From assembly GCA_024758765.1 (NCBI GenBank), contig CP101406.1:1116001-1180000 (forward strand): a stretch of 64,000 bases of DNA. Direction: 5' to 3'. The stretch is from Mycobacterium sp. SVM_VP21. GTDB taxonomy: Bacteria; Actinomycetota; Actinomycetes; Mycobacteriales; Mycobacteriaceae. The first letter of the stretch is position 1. Each line of letters opens with the position of its first letter. Positions 8,292 through 18,310 of this stretch are shown here, in pieces. A program made the translations under genes and the position numbers. Below the pieces are notes generated by a model that made no database searches, was not told the DNA's origin, and saw only the letters and a program-made list of their open reading frames with translations.

Positions 8292-10460
8292 ATGATGCGC
8301 CGCAACAGCTCCGCAGCAAACCTCTACATGAGCAACGAGGTCGTCGGTTTTGCCGCTGCCATCGGCACGTTTCTGACTTTCGGAGTGGCGTCACCGCTTG
8401 CTGCCGCTCCGGCCGCCCAGGCCGACTTCGCCGACGCGATCGACGCAGCCTTCGCGCCCTTCTTGGACGCCACCTCTGGCAATCTCGAGTGGGATGCGGC
8501 GTTCTCCCCCACGGCGTGGGATGCCTTCCTGGCCCCGGCCCACTGGGACACCGTGCTGGCCGCACTGGACGACTCCGCCCTGGCCGGCCCCGCCGTCGCC
8601 GATCCGAACACATTGCTGCTGCAGTACTTCTACACCCCGATCCACGCCGGCATCGAAGGCTGGATCAACAGTGACCTCGGCCAACAGGTCAACCATCTCA
8701 TCAACCAACCGTTCCTGGCACTGACCGGACGCGCCCTGATCGGCGACGGCATCGACGGCACCGCCGAACACCACGACGGCACCGACGGCGGCTGGCTGTT
8801 CGGCGACGGCGGTAACGGCTGGAACAACACCGAAGCCGGTGGTATCGGAGGCGGCGGGGGCGCCGCTGGCATGTTCGGCAACGGCGGCCTCGGCGGCAAC
8901 GGTGCCGACGGGGGACTTGGTGGCAACGGCGGTGACGGCGGCAACGGCGGCTGGCTGATGGGCATCGGCGGCCTCGGCGGCAACGCCGGAGACGGCACCT
9001 ACACCGGTCCCGGGGATCTACCCGGCCTAGGCGGAGCCGGCGGCAACGCCGGCATGCTGCTGGGCACCCACGGCGACCACGGCCACTACGGCACGCTGGC
9101 CGGCGCCCCGGCAGCCGTCGCCGGGATCACCACCGCCGGCACCTGGATCACCGACGCCGACGGTCGGGTGCTGATCATGCACGGCTTCAACGAGGTTTAT
9201 AAGAGTCCGCCCTATGCACCGTCGGCCGGCGGCTTCGACGACGATGACGCGGCGTTCCTGGCCGCCAACGGCTTCAACTCGGTCCGGGTCGGCGTTATCT
9301 GGGCCGGCGTGGAACCGGAACCCGGCGTCATCGACTACAACTACCTGGCCTCGATCAACCAGACGGTACAGATCCTGGCCAACCACGGCATCGTCAGCGT
9401 CATCGACTTCCACCAAGACGACTTCGGCCCCACCTTCGGCGGCAACGGCGCACCGGAGTGGGCCGCCCAGACCGGCGGAATACCGATCATCGACTTCGGC
9501 TTCGGCCTCAACTACGTGCTGAACGCCGCCGCGAATCACGCTTTTGGTGCGTTCTGGTCCAACGCCGAAGGGCCCGACGGAGTCGGACTGCTAGACCACT
9601 ACGCGCGGATGACCCAGGCCGTCGCGGACTACTTCAAGGACGACCCCAACATCGCCGGCTACGAGGTCATCAACGAGCCGTGGTCGGGCTCGCAATGGCT
9701 GTCAACGGTCCTGGGCAGCCGTTACTTCGAAGCCCAACAACTGACCCCGTTCTATAACCAGGTCAGCGCCGCGATCCGCTCCGTCGACCCCACCACACCA
9801 CTGATGTACGAGCCGAACGTGGTGTTCAACGAGGGGATACCCACTCAGCTGGGTACAGTCGACGACCCGCACGGCGTCTTCGCCTTCCACGACTACTGCA
9901 TCACGACGCTGCTGTTCCCCGGCAGTGACTTCGGCTGCTCACTGTGGCAGATGTTCGCCCAGGACATGGGGGCGAAATACGCGGATGCCCACAACATTCC
10001 CGCGCTGGTCACCGAATTCGGCAACAGCAGGCTCATCGGTGGCCTCGACGACTTCCTGACGGAGGCCAACAGTCAGCGGTTCGGCTGGCTGTACTGGGAC
10101 TACGGCCTGGCGATGGGGCCAAACCTCAACGGTGGCGTGGTCGACGACCAGGCCGACAACCCCGTACTGACCACTCTCGCCCAGCCGTACCCGCAAGCGA
10201 TTTCCGGCACCCCGGAGTCCTGGTCCTTTGCCGACGGCATCTTCCGGTTCAGTTACTCCACCGAGATGGCCGGCGGCTCCGGCCACTTCGGCGCCGGCAC
10301 CCAAACCGAGATCTCGATACCGGCACTGCAGTACCCCGACGGCTACCAAGTCAGCGTCACCGGCGGACACGTCGTCTCGGCCCCGGGCGCCCCCATCCTG
10401 GTCATCGCCTCGGACGGTGGTGCGAGCACCGTCAGCGTCGTCGTAACCCCCTCGGGCTAG
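8292..10460 (+). CDS. Secreted PGRS-linked GH5 glycoside hydrolase, endoglycoceramidase-like (copy 1)
   Basis: A 722-residue exported enzyme. Parts in order: a signal peptide with cleavage near AQA|DF (residue ~51); a region rich in Trp and Leu up to ~165; a Gly-Asn rich PGRS-like linker (~175-265, [19 protein letters not shown]); a GH5 TIM barrel (~280-620); and a C-terminal beta-sandwich (~630-722). Catalytic residues visible are the acid/base Glu462 in VINEPW and the nucleophile Glu575 in VTEFGN. The order of barrel motifs ([30 protein letters not shown]) and the tail following PYPQAISGTPESW resemble Rhodococcus endoglycoceramidase II, which cleaves glycan from ceramide. No PE or PPE domain precedes the PGRS part. 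The substrate in this organism is unknown; another glycolipid is possible. Confidence 0.85.
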   Translation: MMRRNSSAANLYMSNEVVGFAAAIGTFLTFGVASPLAAAPAAQADFADAIDAAFAPFLDATSGNLEWDAAFSPTAWDAFLAPAHWDTVLAALDDSALAGPAVADPNTLLLQYFYTPIHAGIEGWINSDLGQQVNHLINQPFLALTGRALIGDGIDGTAEHHDGTDGGWLFGDGGNGWNNTEAGGIGGGGGAAGMFGNGGLGGNGADGGLGGNGGDGGNGGWLMGIGGLGGNAGDGTYTGPGDLPGLGGAGGNAGMLLGTHGDHGHYGTLAGAPAAVAGITTAGTWITDADGRVLIMHGFNEVYKSPPYAPSAGGFDDDDAAFLAANGFNSVRVGVIWAGVEPEPGVIDYNYLASINQTVQILANHGIVSVIDFHQDDFGPTFGGNGAPEWAAQTGGIPIIDFGFGLNYVLNAAANHAFGAFWSNAEGPDGVGLLDHYARMTQAVADYFKDDPNIAGYEVINEPWSGSQWLSTVLGSRYFEAQQLTPFYNQVSAAIRSVDPTTPLMYEPNVVFNEGIPTQLGTVDDPHGVFAFHDYCITTLLFPGSDFGCSLWQMFAQDMGAKYADAHNIPALVTEFGNSRLIGGLDDFLTEANSQRFGWLYWDYGLAMGPNLNGGVVDDQADNPVLTTLAQPYPQAISGTPESWSFADGIFRFSYSTEMAGGSGHFGAGTQTEISIPALQYPDGYQVSVTGGHVVSAPGAPILVIASDGGASTVSVVVTPSG

Positions 10461-10475
10461 GAGATACACGTCACC

Positions 10476-12653
10476 ATGAAGAGCCGCCAGCAGCGTGGGA
10501 CTATCGGATTCGTTGGTGCCACCGGCACGTTTCTGACTTTCGGTTTCGCGCCGCTCGCTCCGGTGGCCCAGGCTGATTTCGATGGAGCGGTCGATGCGGC
10601 TATGGCGCCTTTCTTCGACGCGACGACCGGCACCCTGGACTGGGACGCGGTGTTGTCCCCGACCGCTTGGGACACCTTCTTGGCGCCGGGGCACTGGGAC
10701 GCCGTGCTGGCCGAACTGGCCGGCACCGCCCTGGCCGGCCCCGCCGTCGCCGATCCGAACACCTTGCTGCTGCAGTACTTCTACACCCCGATCCACACCG
10801 GCATCGAAGACTGGATCAACAGTGACCTCGGCCAACAGGTCAACCATCTCATCAACCAACCCTTCCTGGCACTGACCGGACGCGCCCTGATCGGCGACGG
10901 CATCGACGGCACCGCCGAACACCACGACGGCACCGACGGCGGCTGGCTGTTCGGCGACGGCGGAAACGGCTGGAACAACACCGAAGCCGGCGGCACGGGC
11001 GGCGCCGGCGGCCACGCCGGCATGTTCGGCAACGGCGGCCTCGGCGGCAACGGCGCCGACGGGGGACTCGGCGGCAACGGCGGTGACGGCGGCAACGGCG
11101 GCTGGCTGATGGGCAACGGCGGCCTCGGTGGCAACGCCGGAGACGGCACCTACACCGGCCCTGGCGACCTCCCCGCCCTCGGCGGAGCCGGCGGCAACGC
11201 CAGCATGCTGCTGGGCAACCACGGCGACCACGGCCACTACGGCACACTGGCCGGCGCCCCGGCAGCCGTCGCCGGGATCACCACCGCCGGCACCTGGATC
11301 ACCGACGCCGACGGTCGGGTCCTCAATCTGCACGGGTTCAACGAGGTCTACAAGATTCCGCCCTATGAGCCGTCCGCCGGCGGGTTCAGCGACGATGATG
11401 CGGCGTTCCTGGCCGCCAACGGCTTCAACTCGGTCCGGCTGGGCGTCATCTGGGCGGGCGTGGAACCGCAGCCCGGCGTCATCGACTACAACTACCTGGC
11501 CTCGATCAACCAGACCGTGCAGATCCTGGCCAACCACGGCATCGTCAGCATCATCGACTTCCACCAAGACGACTTCAGCCCGGTCTTCGGCGGCGAGGGC
11601 GCACCGGAGTGGGCCACCCAGACCGGTGGGCTGCCCAACCCCGACATCGGATTCGGCCTCAACTACGCACTTAACCCCGCGCAGAACCACGCCTGGGACA
11701 TGTTGTGGTCCAACGCAAAAGGCCCCGACGGAGTGGGCCTGCTGAACCACTACGCGCGGATGACCCAGGCCGTTGCGGACTATTTCAAAGACGATCCCAG
11801 CATCGCCGGCTACGAGATCATCAACGAGCCCTGGGCCGGCTCCACTTGGCTTTCAACGATATTCGGCAATTCTTTCTACGAAGCTCAACAGCTGACCCCG
11901 TTCTATAACCAGGTGAGCGCCGCGATCCGGTCGGTCGACCCGACCACACCATTGATCTACGAGCCGAACACCCTGTTCAACGAAGCAGTACCGACGCAGC
12001 TGGGTCCGGTCGACGACCCGCATGGCGTCTTCGCATTTCACGACTACTGCATGTTGACCAGCATCAGCGCGGCACTCTCACCACTGTGCCCGGGATACAT
12101 CGAGCTGCTGGCCGAGAACGGCGAGGCATACACGACCACGTACGGCGTGCCCGGACTCATCTCGGAGTTCGGATCCGGGAACGGCGCCGCGGAAGCCATC
12201 ATGGTGATGAACGCCGCCGACCAGCGCATGTGGGGCTGGTCGCAGTGGGCCTACAACGGGGTACCCGCCATCACCGGCACCGCCCCCGGAAATGCGCTGG
12301 TCTTCGACCCGAGCAAGCCGCCCGTCGGCGACAATGTCGATTGGTCCAGGCTGGAAGCCACGTCCGCGCCATACGCGCAGGCCGTCGCCGGCACCCCGAC
12401 CTCCTGGTCGTTCAACGCCGGCACCTTCCAGCTCAGCTACTCCACCGAGATAGCCGGCGGCACAGGACACTTCGCCGCCGGATCTCAGACCGAGATCTCG
12501 GTACCGTCTATCCAGTACCCGGACGGCTACCAAGTCTCCGTCACCGGCGGGCACGTGGTCTCGGCCCCCGGTGCGCCGGTGCTGATCATCGCCTCGGACA
12601 GCGGCGCCACCAGTGTCACCGTCACCGTGACGGCCGCGGGCGGCAGCGGATAA
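10476..12653 (+). CDS. Secreted PGRS-linked GH5 glycoside hydrolase, endoglycoceramidase-like (copy 2)
   Basis: A 725-residue paralogue of the preceding gene, starting 15 bases after its stop. It has a shorter signal peptide ([17 protein letters not shown], cleavage near VAQA|DF), then the same Trp/Leu region, PGRS linker, GH5 barrel and beta-sandwich. The acid/base is Glu451 (INEPWAG) and the nucleophile Glu564 (ISEFGSG). The segment between them diverges from copy 1: it carries a longer, Cys-containing loop ([12 protein letters not shown]) and an extra stretch before the C-terminal domain ([16 protein letters not shown]). This suggests a changed substrate pocket. Both genes are likely one transcriptional unit. 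Confidence 0.85.
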   Translation: MKSRQQRGTIGFVGATGTFLTFGFAPLAPVAQADFDGAVDAAMAPFFDATTGTLDWDAVLSPTAWDTFLAPGHWDAVLAELAGTALAGPAVADPNTLLLQYFYTPIHTGIEDWINSDLGQQVNHLINQPFLALTGRALIGDGIDGTAEHHDGTDGGWLFGDGGNGWNNTEAGGTGGAGGHAGMFGNGGLGGNGADGGLGGNGGDGGNGGWLMGNGGLGGNAGDGTYTGPGDLPALGGAGGNASMLLGNHGDHGHYGTLAGAPAAVAGITTAGTWITDADGRVLNLHGFNEVYKIPPYEPSAGGFSDDDAAFLAANGFNSVRLGVIWAGVEPQPGVIDYNYLASINQTVQILANHGIVSIIDFHQDDFSPVFGGEGAPEWATQTGGLPNPDIGFGLNYALNPAQNHAWDMLWSNAKGPDGVGLLNHYARMTQAVADYFKDDPSIAGYEIINEPWAGSTWLSTIFGNSFYEAQQLTPFYNQVSAAIRSVDPTTPLIYEPNTLFNEAVPTQLGPVDDPHGVFAFHDYCMLTSISAALSPLCPGYIELLAENGEAYTTTYGVPGLISEFGSGNGAAEAIMVMNAADQRMWGWSQWAYNGVPAITGTAPGNALVFDPSKPPVGDNVDWSRLEATSAPYAQAVAGTPTSWSFNAGTFQLSYSTEIAGGTGHFAAGSQTEISVPSIQYPDGYQVSVTGGHVVSAPGAPVLIIASDSGATSVTVTVTAAGGSG

Positions 12654-12658
12654 ACCGG

Positions 12659-13099
12659 CTACCGGACGAAGTAGGCGTGCGCCTCGGATCGGTGCAGCAG
12701 AACGGTTCCCGCGGCGATCAGCACCGATCCGAGAATGCCGGTGACCGCCACAACCATCGCGACCGCCGGCCTGGCATCGGCGTGCCACAGCGCGCTGACC
12801 GCATTGACCACCGCGGCGATCCCTCCGCCGGTCAACACAGTGCGCGCCCAGCGATACCCGGAACGCATCAACAGCAGAAACGTCGCCACCACCACGACCA
12901 CCACGATCGCCGTCAGCGCGATCATCGGGTAGGTGACCGCGGTCGCGGGGATCTCCGGGGCGGTCAGCAGGTTCACCACGTATCCGCACGTCATCAACGG
13001 GAGGGCGGCCAGCCACAGCCAGAACGCGGTATCGACGTCCGCGGGACGGTCCGGGAGAGCCTTGCCCGGGGGCTGCGGCCCCTCGGGGGGAGCCGTCAC
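12659..13099 (-). CDS. Four-helix membrane protein downstream of hemB (Rv0513-like)
   Basis: A 146-residue membrane protein with four hydrophobic segments (TAFWLWLAALPLM, TAIVVVVVVATFLLL, a middle helix, and VAVTGILGSVLIAAG). The start GTG at 13099 overlaps the hemB stop by four bases (GTGA), so it is coupled to the heme operon; a longer reading frame to 13207 lies inside hemB and is not used. The position matches M. tuberculosis Rv0513. The function is unknown. Confidence 0.8.
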   Translation of the reverse strand: MTAPPEGPQPPGKALPDRPADVDTAFWLWLAALPLMTCGYVVNLLTAPEIPATAVTYPMIALTAIVVVVVVATFLLLMRSGYRWARTVLTGGGIAAVVNAVSALWHADARPAVAMVVAVTGILGSVLIAAGTVLLHRSEAHAYFVR

Positions 13100-14067
13100 G
13101 CCAGCCAACCGGCCGCTTCGGCCGCCCAGTAACTCAGCACAATGTCGGCGCCGGCACGCCGGATCCCGATCAGGGATTCCAATGCCGCGGACCGTCCGTC
13201 GATCCAACCGTTGGCAGCGGCCGCCGCGATCATCGCGTACTCGCCGGAGACCTGGTAGGCGGCGACCGGAACCGAGGACACCGCGGCGGTCGCCGCGATC
13301 ACGTCCAGGTATCCCATGGCGGGCTTGACCATGACGATGTCGGCGCCCTCCGCGAGATCGAGAGCCACCTCGCGCATCGCCTCGCGGGCATTGCCGGGTT
13401 CTTGCTGGTAGGTGCGGCGGTCCCCGTCCAGAGAGGAGGCGACCGCGTCCCGGAATGGGCCGTAGAACGCCGACGCGAACTTTGCCGCGTAGGCCAGGAT
13501 CACCACGTCGCTGTGGCCGGCGGCATCCAAACCGTCACGGATGGCGGCCACCTGACCGTCCATCATCCCACTGGGACTGACCACGTGCGCACCCGAGTTC
13601 GCTTGTGCGACAGCCAGTTCTACGTAGCGTTCCAGAGTCACGTCGTTGTCCACCCGACCCCGGTCGTCGAGCACGCCGCAGTGACCGTGATCGGTGAATT
13701 CGTCCAAGCAGGTGTCGGCCATCAACACGGTGGCATCGCCGAGGTCGGCGGCCAGGTCGCGCAGCGCCGCGTTGAGCACGCCGTCGGGGTCGGTGCCCGC
13801 CGAACCCGCGGCGTCTTTGTCGGCATCGCGCGGCACCCCGAACAGCATCAGCCCACCCACCCCGGCGGCCACCGCGTCAGCAGCGGCGGCACGCAGCGAG
13901 CCGCGGGTGTGCTGATAGACACCGGGCATGGAGGCAATCGGCCTCGGCTCGTCGATCCCGTCGGCGACGAACATCGGCAACACCAGATGCCTTGGCTCCA
14001 GCGATGTTTGAGCCACCAACCGGCGCAGTGCCGGAGTGGAACGCAGCCGACGGGGACGCTCTCTCAC
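13096..14067 (-). CDS. hemB: Delta-aminolevulinic acid dehydratase (porphobilinogen synthase)
   Basis: A 323-residue cytosolic enzyme that condenses two 5-aminolevulinate molecules to porphobilinogen, the second common step of tetrapyrrole synthesis. The metal-site segment DTCLDEFTDHGHCGVL keeps two Cys and a His, as in zinc-dependent forms. Two active-site Lys are visible: AYAAKFASAFYGPF and the Schiff-base Lys in MVKPAMGYLD. The length is normal for the family. It is the last heme gene of the hemA-hemC-hemD-hemB cluster, separated from cobA/hemD by 73 bases that hold a strong inverted repeat, which may reduce read-through. Confidence 0.97.
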   Translation of the reverse strand: MRERPRRLRSTPALRRLVAQTSLEPRHLVLPMFVADGIDEPRPIASMPGVYQHTRGSLRAAAADAVAAGVGGLMLFGVPRDADKDAAGSAGTDPDGVLNAALRDLAADLGDATVLMADTCLDEFTDHGHCGVLDDRGRVDNDVTLERYVELAVAQANSGAHVVSPSGMMDGQVAAIRDGLDAAGHSDVVILAYAAKFASAFYGPFRDAVASSLDGDRRTYQQEPGNAREAMREVALDLAEGADIVMVKPAMGYLDVIAATAAVSSVPVAAYQVSGEYAMIAAAAANGWIDGRSAALESLIGIRRAGADIVLSYWAAEAAGWLA

Positions 14068-14133
14068 GCGTTGACTCTGCGGTGGGGGCGAAGGCTACTC
14101 GCACTTTTTCGCCGTGGACGCAGAGTCAACGCG
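14067..14133. repeat. Long inverted repeat between hemD and hemB
   Basis: Perfect 15-base arms (CGCGTTGACTCTGCG at 14067-14081 and its complement at 14119-14133) enclose a smaller GGCGAA/TTCGCC stem. It fills almost the whole hemD-hemB gap. It could act as a transcription terminator, an RNA processing site or a dispersed intergenic element. The hairpin is nearly symmetric, so it could form in RNA of either strand. Confidence 0.8.
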
Positions 14134-14140
14134 GGATGAA

Positions 14141-15859
14141 TCATCGCCTGCGGCTCTTCTTACGCGGCGGCGGCAACGCACCCTCGGCTCGCAGTCGCGC
14201 AGCGTGCTCGGCCAGCGCGTCGACCAGCGGACCCACTGCCGCGGTCTCCGGCTGCACGTCCACCCGCAGCCCGAATTCGGCTGCCGTCTCGGCGGTCTTG
14301 GGGCCGATGCAGGCCACCAGGGTCCGGGCGTGCGGCTTGCCGGCGATGCCGACGAGGTTGCGCACCGTCGAGCTCGAGGTGAAGCACACCGCGTCGAACC
14401 CGCCGGTCTTGATCATCTCGCGGATGGTCGCCGGCGGCGGAGCGGCCCGCACGGTGCGGTAGGCGGTAACGTCCTCGATCTCCCAGCCCCGCTCGCGCAG
14501 CCCTTCGGCCAGCGTCTCGGTGGCGATGTCCGCACGCGGCAGCAACACTCGGTTCACCGGGTCGAAAACATCGTCGTAGGGCGGGAATTCGTCCAGCAGG
14601 CCCAGCGAGGACTGCTCGCCGGACGGCACCAGCTCGGGGCTGATCCCGAACGCCCGGACCCGCTCCGCGGTGGCCTCGCCGACGCAGGCGATCTTCACCC
14701 CGGAGAACGCCCGTGCGTCCAAACCGAACTCGGCGAACTTCTCCCACACCGCGCGCACCGCGTTGGTCGAGGTGAACACCACCCACTGGTAGCGGCCGTC
14801 CACCAAACCCTTGACGGCCCTTTCCATCTGGGCTGGGCTGCGCGGCGGCTCGACGGCGATGGTCGGAACCTCGATCGGTGAGGCGCCGTGCCCGATCAGC
14901 CGGTCGCTCATCTCCCCGGCCTGGTCCTTGGTGCGCGGCACCAGAACCGTCCAGCCGTACAGTGCGCGACTCTCCCACCAGTTCAGCTTGGCCCGGTTGC
15001 TCACCGTCTTGCCGACGGTCACCACCAGCGGCCCGGCCGAGGTCTCCTGGCCGTTGGGCAGGATGACCGGGTCGATGCTCGCCAGCGCCGACGCCTCCGT
15101 CAGGCCGCCGAGGCTGGACTCGATCGAACGCTGCGCACAGGTGGTCCCCGAGGTGGTGACCACGCACGGCGTGCCGTCCGACAGGCCGTACTCGATCAGG
15201 GTGCGGGCCGCCTCCGGCAAGTGCGAAGTAGTGGCCTGCAAGATCAGTGGCCCCGGAGCGGCGGCCAGCGCGCCCCAATCCACGTTCGGGTCGCGGACAT
15301 CGGCCACCGTGTGCGACGAACCGAGCGGCAGACCGGCGTAGGTGGGCACCGCACTGGTGGCGGGCAGGCCCGGAACGATCTCGAATGCAACGTTGGTGCG
15401 AGCCACCGCGTTCACCTCGGTGATGACCGCGTCGATCGACAGCGGGTCACCGGCGACCAACCGCACCACGTCGGTGCCCGAGCGCGCCTCGGCCGCCAGG
15501 ATCTTGGCCACCTCGGCCGGCTCGCCCAGCGCCGGGCGGATGTCGGGGCCGCCCGGAACGGTCGCAGCAGCCTCATCGGCAGCGTCATCGTCGGCGCCAC
15601 CGGCGCTGCCGGCCGCGTCGTCACTGGCCTTGTCCGTCTTGGGGGCCGGCAGCATCGGACCGGCGATCGGAGGCAGATCCGTGCCGACCAGCGCCAGCAC
15701 CGCCTCGGGCACATCCGGGTCGATAAACACCAGCGCGGCATGCGTCAGCGCCGTCCGTGCCCGGGTCGTCAGCAGACCTGGGTCGCCGGGACCCGAGCCG
15801 ACGAAAACGATACGGCCCGGCTTGGGCTTCTGCCCTCGCACGCTCACCTGGCGAGACAT
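14141..15859 (-). CDS. hemD: Uroporphyrinogen-III C-methyltransferase / uroporphyrinogen-III synthase fusion
   Basis: A 572-residue bifunctional protein (Rv0511-like). The N-terminal half (about 10-265) is a SAM-dependent uroporphyrinogen methyltransferase: VGSGPGDPGLLT opens the domain. The C-terminal half (about 310-560) is the HemD synthase that cyclises hydroxymethylbilane with D-ring inversion (VVFTSTNAV and FTSSSTVRN motifs). It therefore links heme to siroheme/cobalamin branches. A low-complexity acidic insert (about 77-95, SDDAAGSAGGADDDAADEA) sits inside the methyltransferase region. The start ATG at 15859 follows GGGGAG at six bases; the frame is open eight codons further to a GTG. 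A basic KKSRRR tail ends the protein. Confidence 0.94.
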   Translation of the reverse strand: MSRQVSVRGQKPKPGRIVFVGSGPGDPGLLTTRARTALTHAALVFIDPDVPEAVLALVGTDLPPIAGPMLPAPKTDKASDDAAGSAGGADDDAADEAAATVPGGPDIRPALGEPAEVAKILAAEARSGTDVVRLVAGDPLSIDAVITEVNAVARTNVAFEIVPGLPATSAVPTYAGLPLGSSHTVADVRDPNVDWGALAAAPGPLILQATTSHLPEAARTLIEYGLSDGTPCVVTTSGTTCAQRSIESSLGGLTEASALASIDPVILPNGQETSAGPLVVTVGKTVSNRAKLNWWESRALYGWTVLVPRTKDQAGEMSDRLIGHGASPIEVPTIAVEPPRSPAQMERAVKGLVDGRYQWVVFTSTNAVRAVWEKFAEFGLDARAFSGVKIACVGEATAERVRAFGISPELVPSGEQSSLGLLDEFPPYDDVFDPVNRVLLPRADIATETLAEGLRERGWEIEDVTAYRTVRAAPPPATIREMIKTGGFDAVCFTSSSTVRNLVGIAGKPHARTLVACIGPKTAETAAEFGLRVDVQPETAAVGPLVDALAEHAARLRAEGALPPPRKKSRRR

Positions 15860-15902
15860 TCCGTACTCCCCGTCACTTCTCACTCACTTCCGACGCACGT
15901 CT

Positions 15903-16838
15903 TCACCGTGCGTCCGCCATCAGCTCGCGCGCACCCAACTCGAACAGTTCCGCCGCGACCGACACGCCCAGTTCCCGGGCTCGGTCCGGACTGCCGATGC
16001 CGGACGCGCGGATCACGTCGGATCCGTCCAGCGCCGCTACGCAAGCGCGCAGCGACAGCTCATCGAAGACCCGGCCGTCCTCATCGATGGACTCGACCAC
16101 TTCGGCGATCGCGCCCACCGGTGCGGAACAACCCGCCTCCAGTTCGGCGAGCAGGGTCCGCTCGGCGGTGACCGCCAGGCGGGTGTCGGCGTCGTCCAAC
16201 TCCGCCAGCAGCTCCGCCAATGCCGTATCACCGGCGCGGCACTCCACCGCCAGTGCCCCTTGGGCCGGAGCCGGCAACATCTGTACCGGTTCCAACGTCT
16301 CGGTGACCGCGTCGAGGCGTCCCAGCCGGGCCAGACCCGCCCGGGCTACCACGATGGCGTCGAGTTCGCCGCTGCTTACCCTGTTCAACCTGCTATCTAG
16401 GTTGCCTCGTAGGGGGCGAATTTCCAAACCGAGACCCAGTGCTCTAAGCTGTGCTGCCCTTCGCGGCGAAGATGTGCCCACTACGGCACCCGCCGGCAAC
16501 TCCCCCAACACCAATCCGTCACGCGCCACCAGCGCATCCCGCGCGTCCTCACGAGGCGGATTTGCGGCAAGCAGGAACCGGGAGTCGGCAGCGGTCGGCA
16601 GGTCCTTGTGCGAGTGCACGGCAGCATCGACTCGGCCGTCGAGAATGGCCTCGCGCAGCGCAGCGGTGAACACCCCCACGCCGATATCGGCGATAGGCCC
16701 GGACGTGACATCCCCGGCCGTGCTGATCACGACCAGTTCAGCGGGCTGTCCAGCAGCCACCAAGGCATCACGGATGGTCCCGGCCTGGGTGGTGGCCAAC
16801 AAGCTGCCCCGGGTACCGATGCGGATTACGTCACCCAA
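15903..16838 (-). CDS. hemC: Porphobilinogen deaminase (hydroxymethylbilane synthase)
   Basis: A 311-residue enzyme joining four porphobilinogens into hydroxymethylbilane. The dipyrromethane cofactor Cys is in [10 protein letters not shown]; catalytic and substrate-binding motifs include [24 protein letters not shown] and RPLRGN. The only initiation codon in frame before the conserved VIRIGTRG is TTG at 16838, because a TAG lies in frame shortly upstream; no strong ribosome site is seen. It starts five bases after the hemA stop, so translation may depend on hemA coupling. Confidence 0.95.
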   Translation of the reverse strand: MGDVIRIGTRGSLLATTQAGTIRDALVAAGQPAELVVISTAGDVTSGPIADIGVGVFTAALREAILDGRVDAAVHSHKDLPTAADSRFLLAANPPREDARDALVARDGLVLGELPAGAVVGTSSPRRAAQLRALGLGLEIRPLRGNLDSRLNRVSSGELDAIVVARAGLARLGRLDAVTETLEPVQMLPAPAQGALAVECRAGDTALAELLAELDDADTRLAVTAERTLLAELEAGCSAPVGAIAEVVESIDEDGRVFDELSLRACVAALDGSDVIRASGIGSPDRARELGVSVAAELFELGARELMADAR

Positions 16839-16843
16839 AACGT

Positions 16844-18223
16844 CTACCCGGCCGACCCGGTTTCGGCGCTGACATCAAGTCCTCCCGGCACTACTGGCAG
16901 CTCGCCGGCGGTCGCGACCGCATCCACGGCGGTCGGATCGAGCTCGAACAGCTCGCGCAGCGCCTCGGCGTAGCTGTCGCCGCCGGGCGAGCTGGCCAGC
17001 TGTTTGACCCGCACCGTGGGGGCGTGTAGCAGCTTGTCGACGACGCGGCGCACGGTGCGCGCCACCTCTTCGCGCTGGTCGGTGTCCAAGTCGGGCAGCC
17101 GGTGATCCAGCCGCATCAACTCGGCGGTAACCACATCAGCGGCACGCTGGCGCAGCGCGGTCACGGTCGGGGTGACCTCGGCCATCCGCTGCCCGGCGAG
17201 ATAGGTGGCGACCTCGCGGGCCACGATGTTGCGCGCGGCTTCGGTGTCGGAGGTGGCGACCTGCGCCGAGGGCTCGCGCTGGATCCGGTCCATGTCGATG
17301 ACCCGCACCCCGGGCAACCCGGCGACCGCGGCGTCGACGTCGCGCGGCATGCCCAGGTCGCAGATCACCAGCGGTTGGGTCGCCTCGTCCCGGTTGCCGC
17401 CGGCCAGCGCGTGGTGCACGTCGGCCAGCGATACGACCGGGCTCACCGCGCCGGTGGAGGACACCACGATGTCAGCACTGATCAGGCTGGCAGCCATCCG
17501 GTCCAGGGCGACAGCGTCGGCCGTCACGCCGCTCTCGCGGATCTTGCGGGCCAGCCGTTGAGCGCGCGGCAGTGAGCGGTTGACGACGTGGATGTGTTCG
17601 ACACCGGCGCGCACCAGATGTGCCGCGGACAGCGCGCCCATCGACCCGGCGCCGATCACCACCGCGGTCCGTCCCTGCAAGGCCTCGTCGCCCAACTGCT
17701 TGGCCGCGATGCCCAGGGCGACCGAGACCACCGACGCGCCGGCGGCGTCGATTCCGGTTTCGGAGTGCACCCGCTTGCCCACCGACAGGGCGCGCTGCGC
17801 CAGTTCGTGTAGCACCCGGCCGACACTGCTGTTGGCCTCGGCGGAGGCGTAGGAGCGACGCACCTGGCCCAGCACCTGCTGCTCGCCCACCACCGCAGAG
17901 TCCAGACCGCTGGCCACCGAGAACAGGTGCTCGACGGCGGCTTCGCTGTAGCGGACGTAGGCGTATTTGGTCAGGTCGGCCATCGACATGCCGGAGTGTT
18001 CGGAGAGCACCTGCCCGATCGCCGAGAGCCCGGCGTGGAAGGCGTCGACGACGGCGTAGATCTCAACCCGGTTGCAGGTCGACAGGATCATCGCCTCGGT
18101 GACGAGCGGCGATTGCAACACCTGCTCGACGATCTTGGCCTGATCGGATTCAGCGCTGCTGAGCTGCTCGAGTACGGAGACGGGGGCGCTGCGGTGCGAG
18201 ACCCCGAAGAGCAGGACGCTCAC
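16844..18223 (-). CDS. hemA: Glutamyl-tRNA reductase
   Basis: A 459-residue enzyme reducing Glu-tRNA(Glu) to glutamate-1-semialdehyde, the first committed step of C5 tetrapyrrole synthesis. Active-site Cys lies in [10 protein letters not shown] (about residue 50). The NADPH-binding fold is marked by [13 protein letters not shown], and the C-terminal dimerisation helix region by [17 protein letters not shown]. The start GTG at 18223 gives the conserved [15 protein letters not shown]-terminus and has AGGTGAT upstream. First gene of the heme operon. Its upstream region carries two copies of a ~46-base dispersed repeat. Confidence 0.97.
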   Translation of the reverse strand: MSVLLFGVSHRSAPVSVLEQLSSAESDQAKIVEQVLQSPLVTEAMILSTCNRVEIYAVVDAFHAGLSAIGQVLSEHSGMSMADLTKYAYVRYSEAAVEHLFSVASGLDSAVVGEQQVLGQVRRSYASAEANSSVGRVLHELAQRALSVGKRVHSETGIDAAGASVVSVALGIAAKQLGDEALQGRTAVVIGAGSMGALSAAHLVRAGVEHIHVVNRSLPRAQRLARKIRESGVTADAVALDRMAASLISADIVVSSTGAVSPVVSLADVHHALAGGNRDEATQPLVICDLGMPRDVDAAVAGLPGVRVIDMDRIQREPSAQVATSDTEAARNIVAREVATYLAGQRMAEVTPTVTALRQRAADVVTAELMRLDHRLPDLDTDQREEVARTVRRVVDKLLHAPTVRVKQLASSPGGDSYAEALRELFELDPTAVDAVATAGELPVVPGGLDVSAETGSAG

Positions 18224-18310
18224 GGCAATATCACCTGGTCCGCTCCTTGCTGTCACCCGTGAAGAAACTTCTCTCCACGGTAGAGGCTAAAGCGCTGGCC
18301 TACCAAATTC

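Larger units (their letters stand above)
8292..12653 (+). repeat. Tandem gene duplication (PGRS-GH5 pair)
   Basis: Two head-to-tail paralogues, start codons 2184 bases apart. The stretch covering the pre-PGRS domain and start of the PGRS linker is almost identical at DNA level (about 8596-8850 against 10750-11003, only a handful of differences, including at silent positions), whereas signal peptides and the 3' parts differ much more. This uneven pattern points to gene conversion or selection for the exported N-terminal part after an older duplication. Confidence 0.8.

Noticed and set aside
8800..9070. Gly/Asn repeats considered as a CRISPR or tandem repeat array
   Set aside because: The repeats are coding, degenerate and without spacers; they are PGRS-like protein repeats.
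9939..11750. A 603-codon minus-strand open frame over the GH5 pair
   Set aside because: Low-complexity Gly/Val/Ala antisense product created by the PGRS repeats; the plus strand has signal peptides and catalytic residues.
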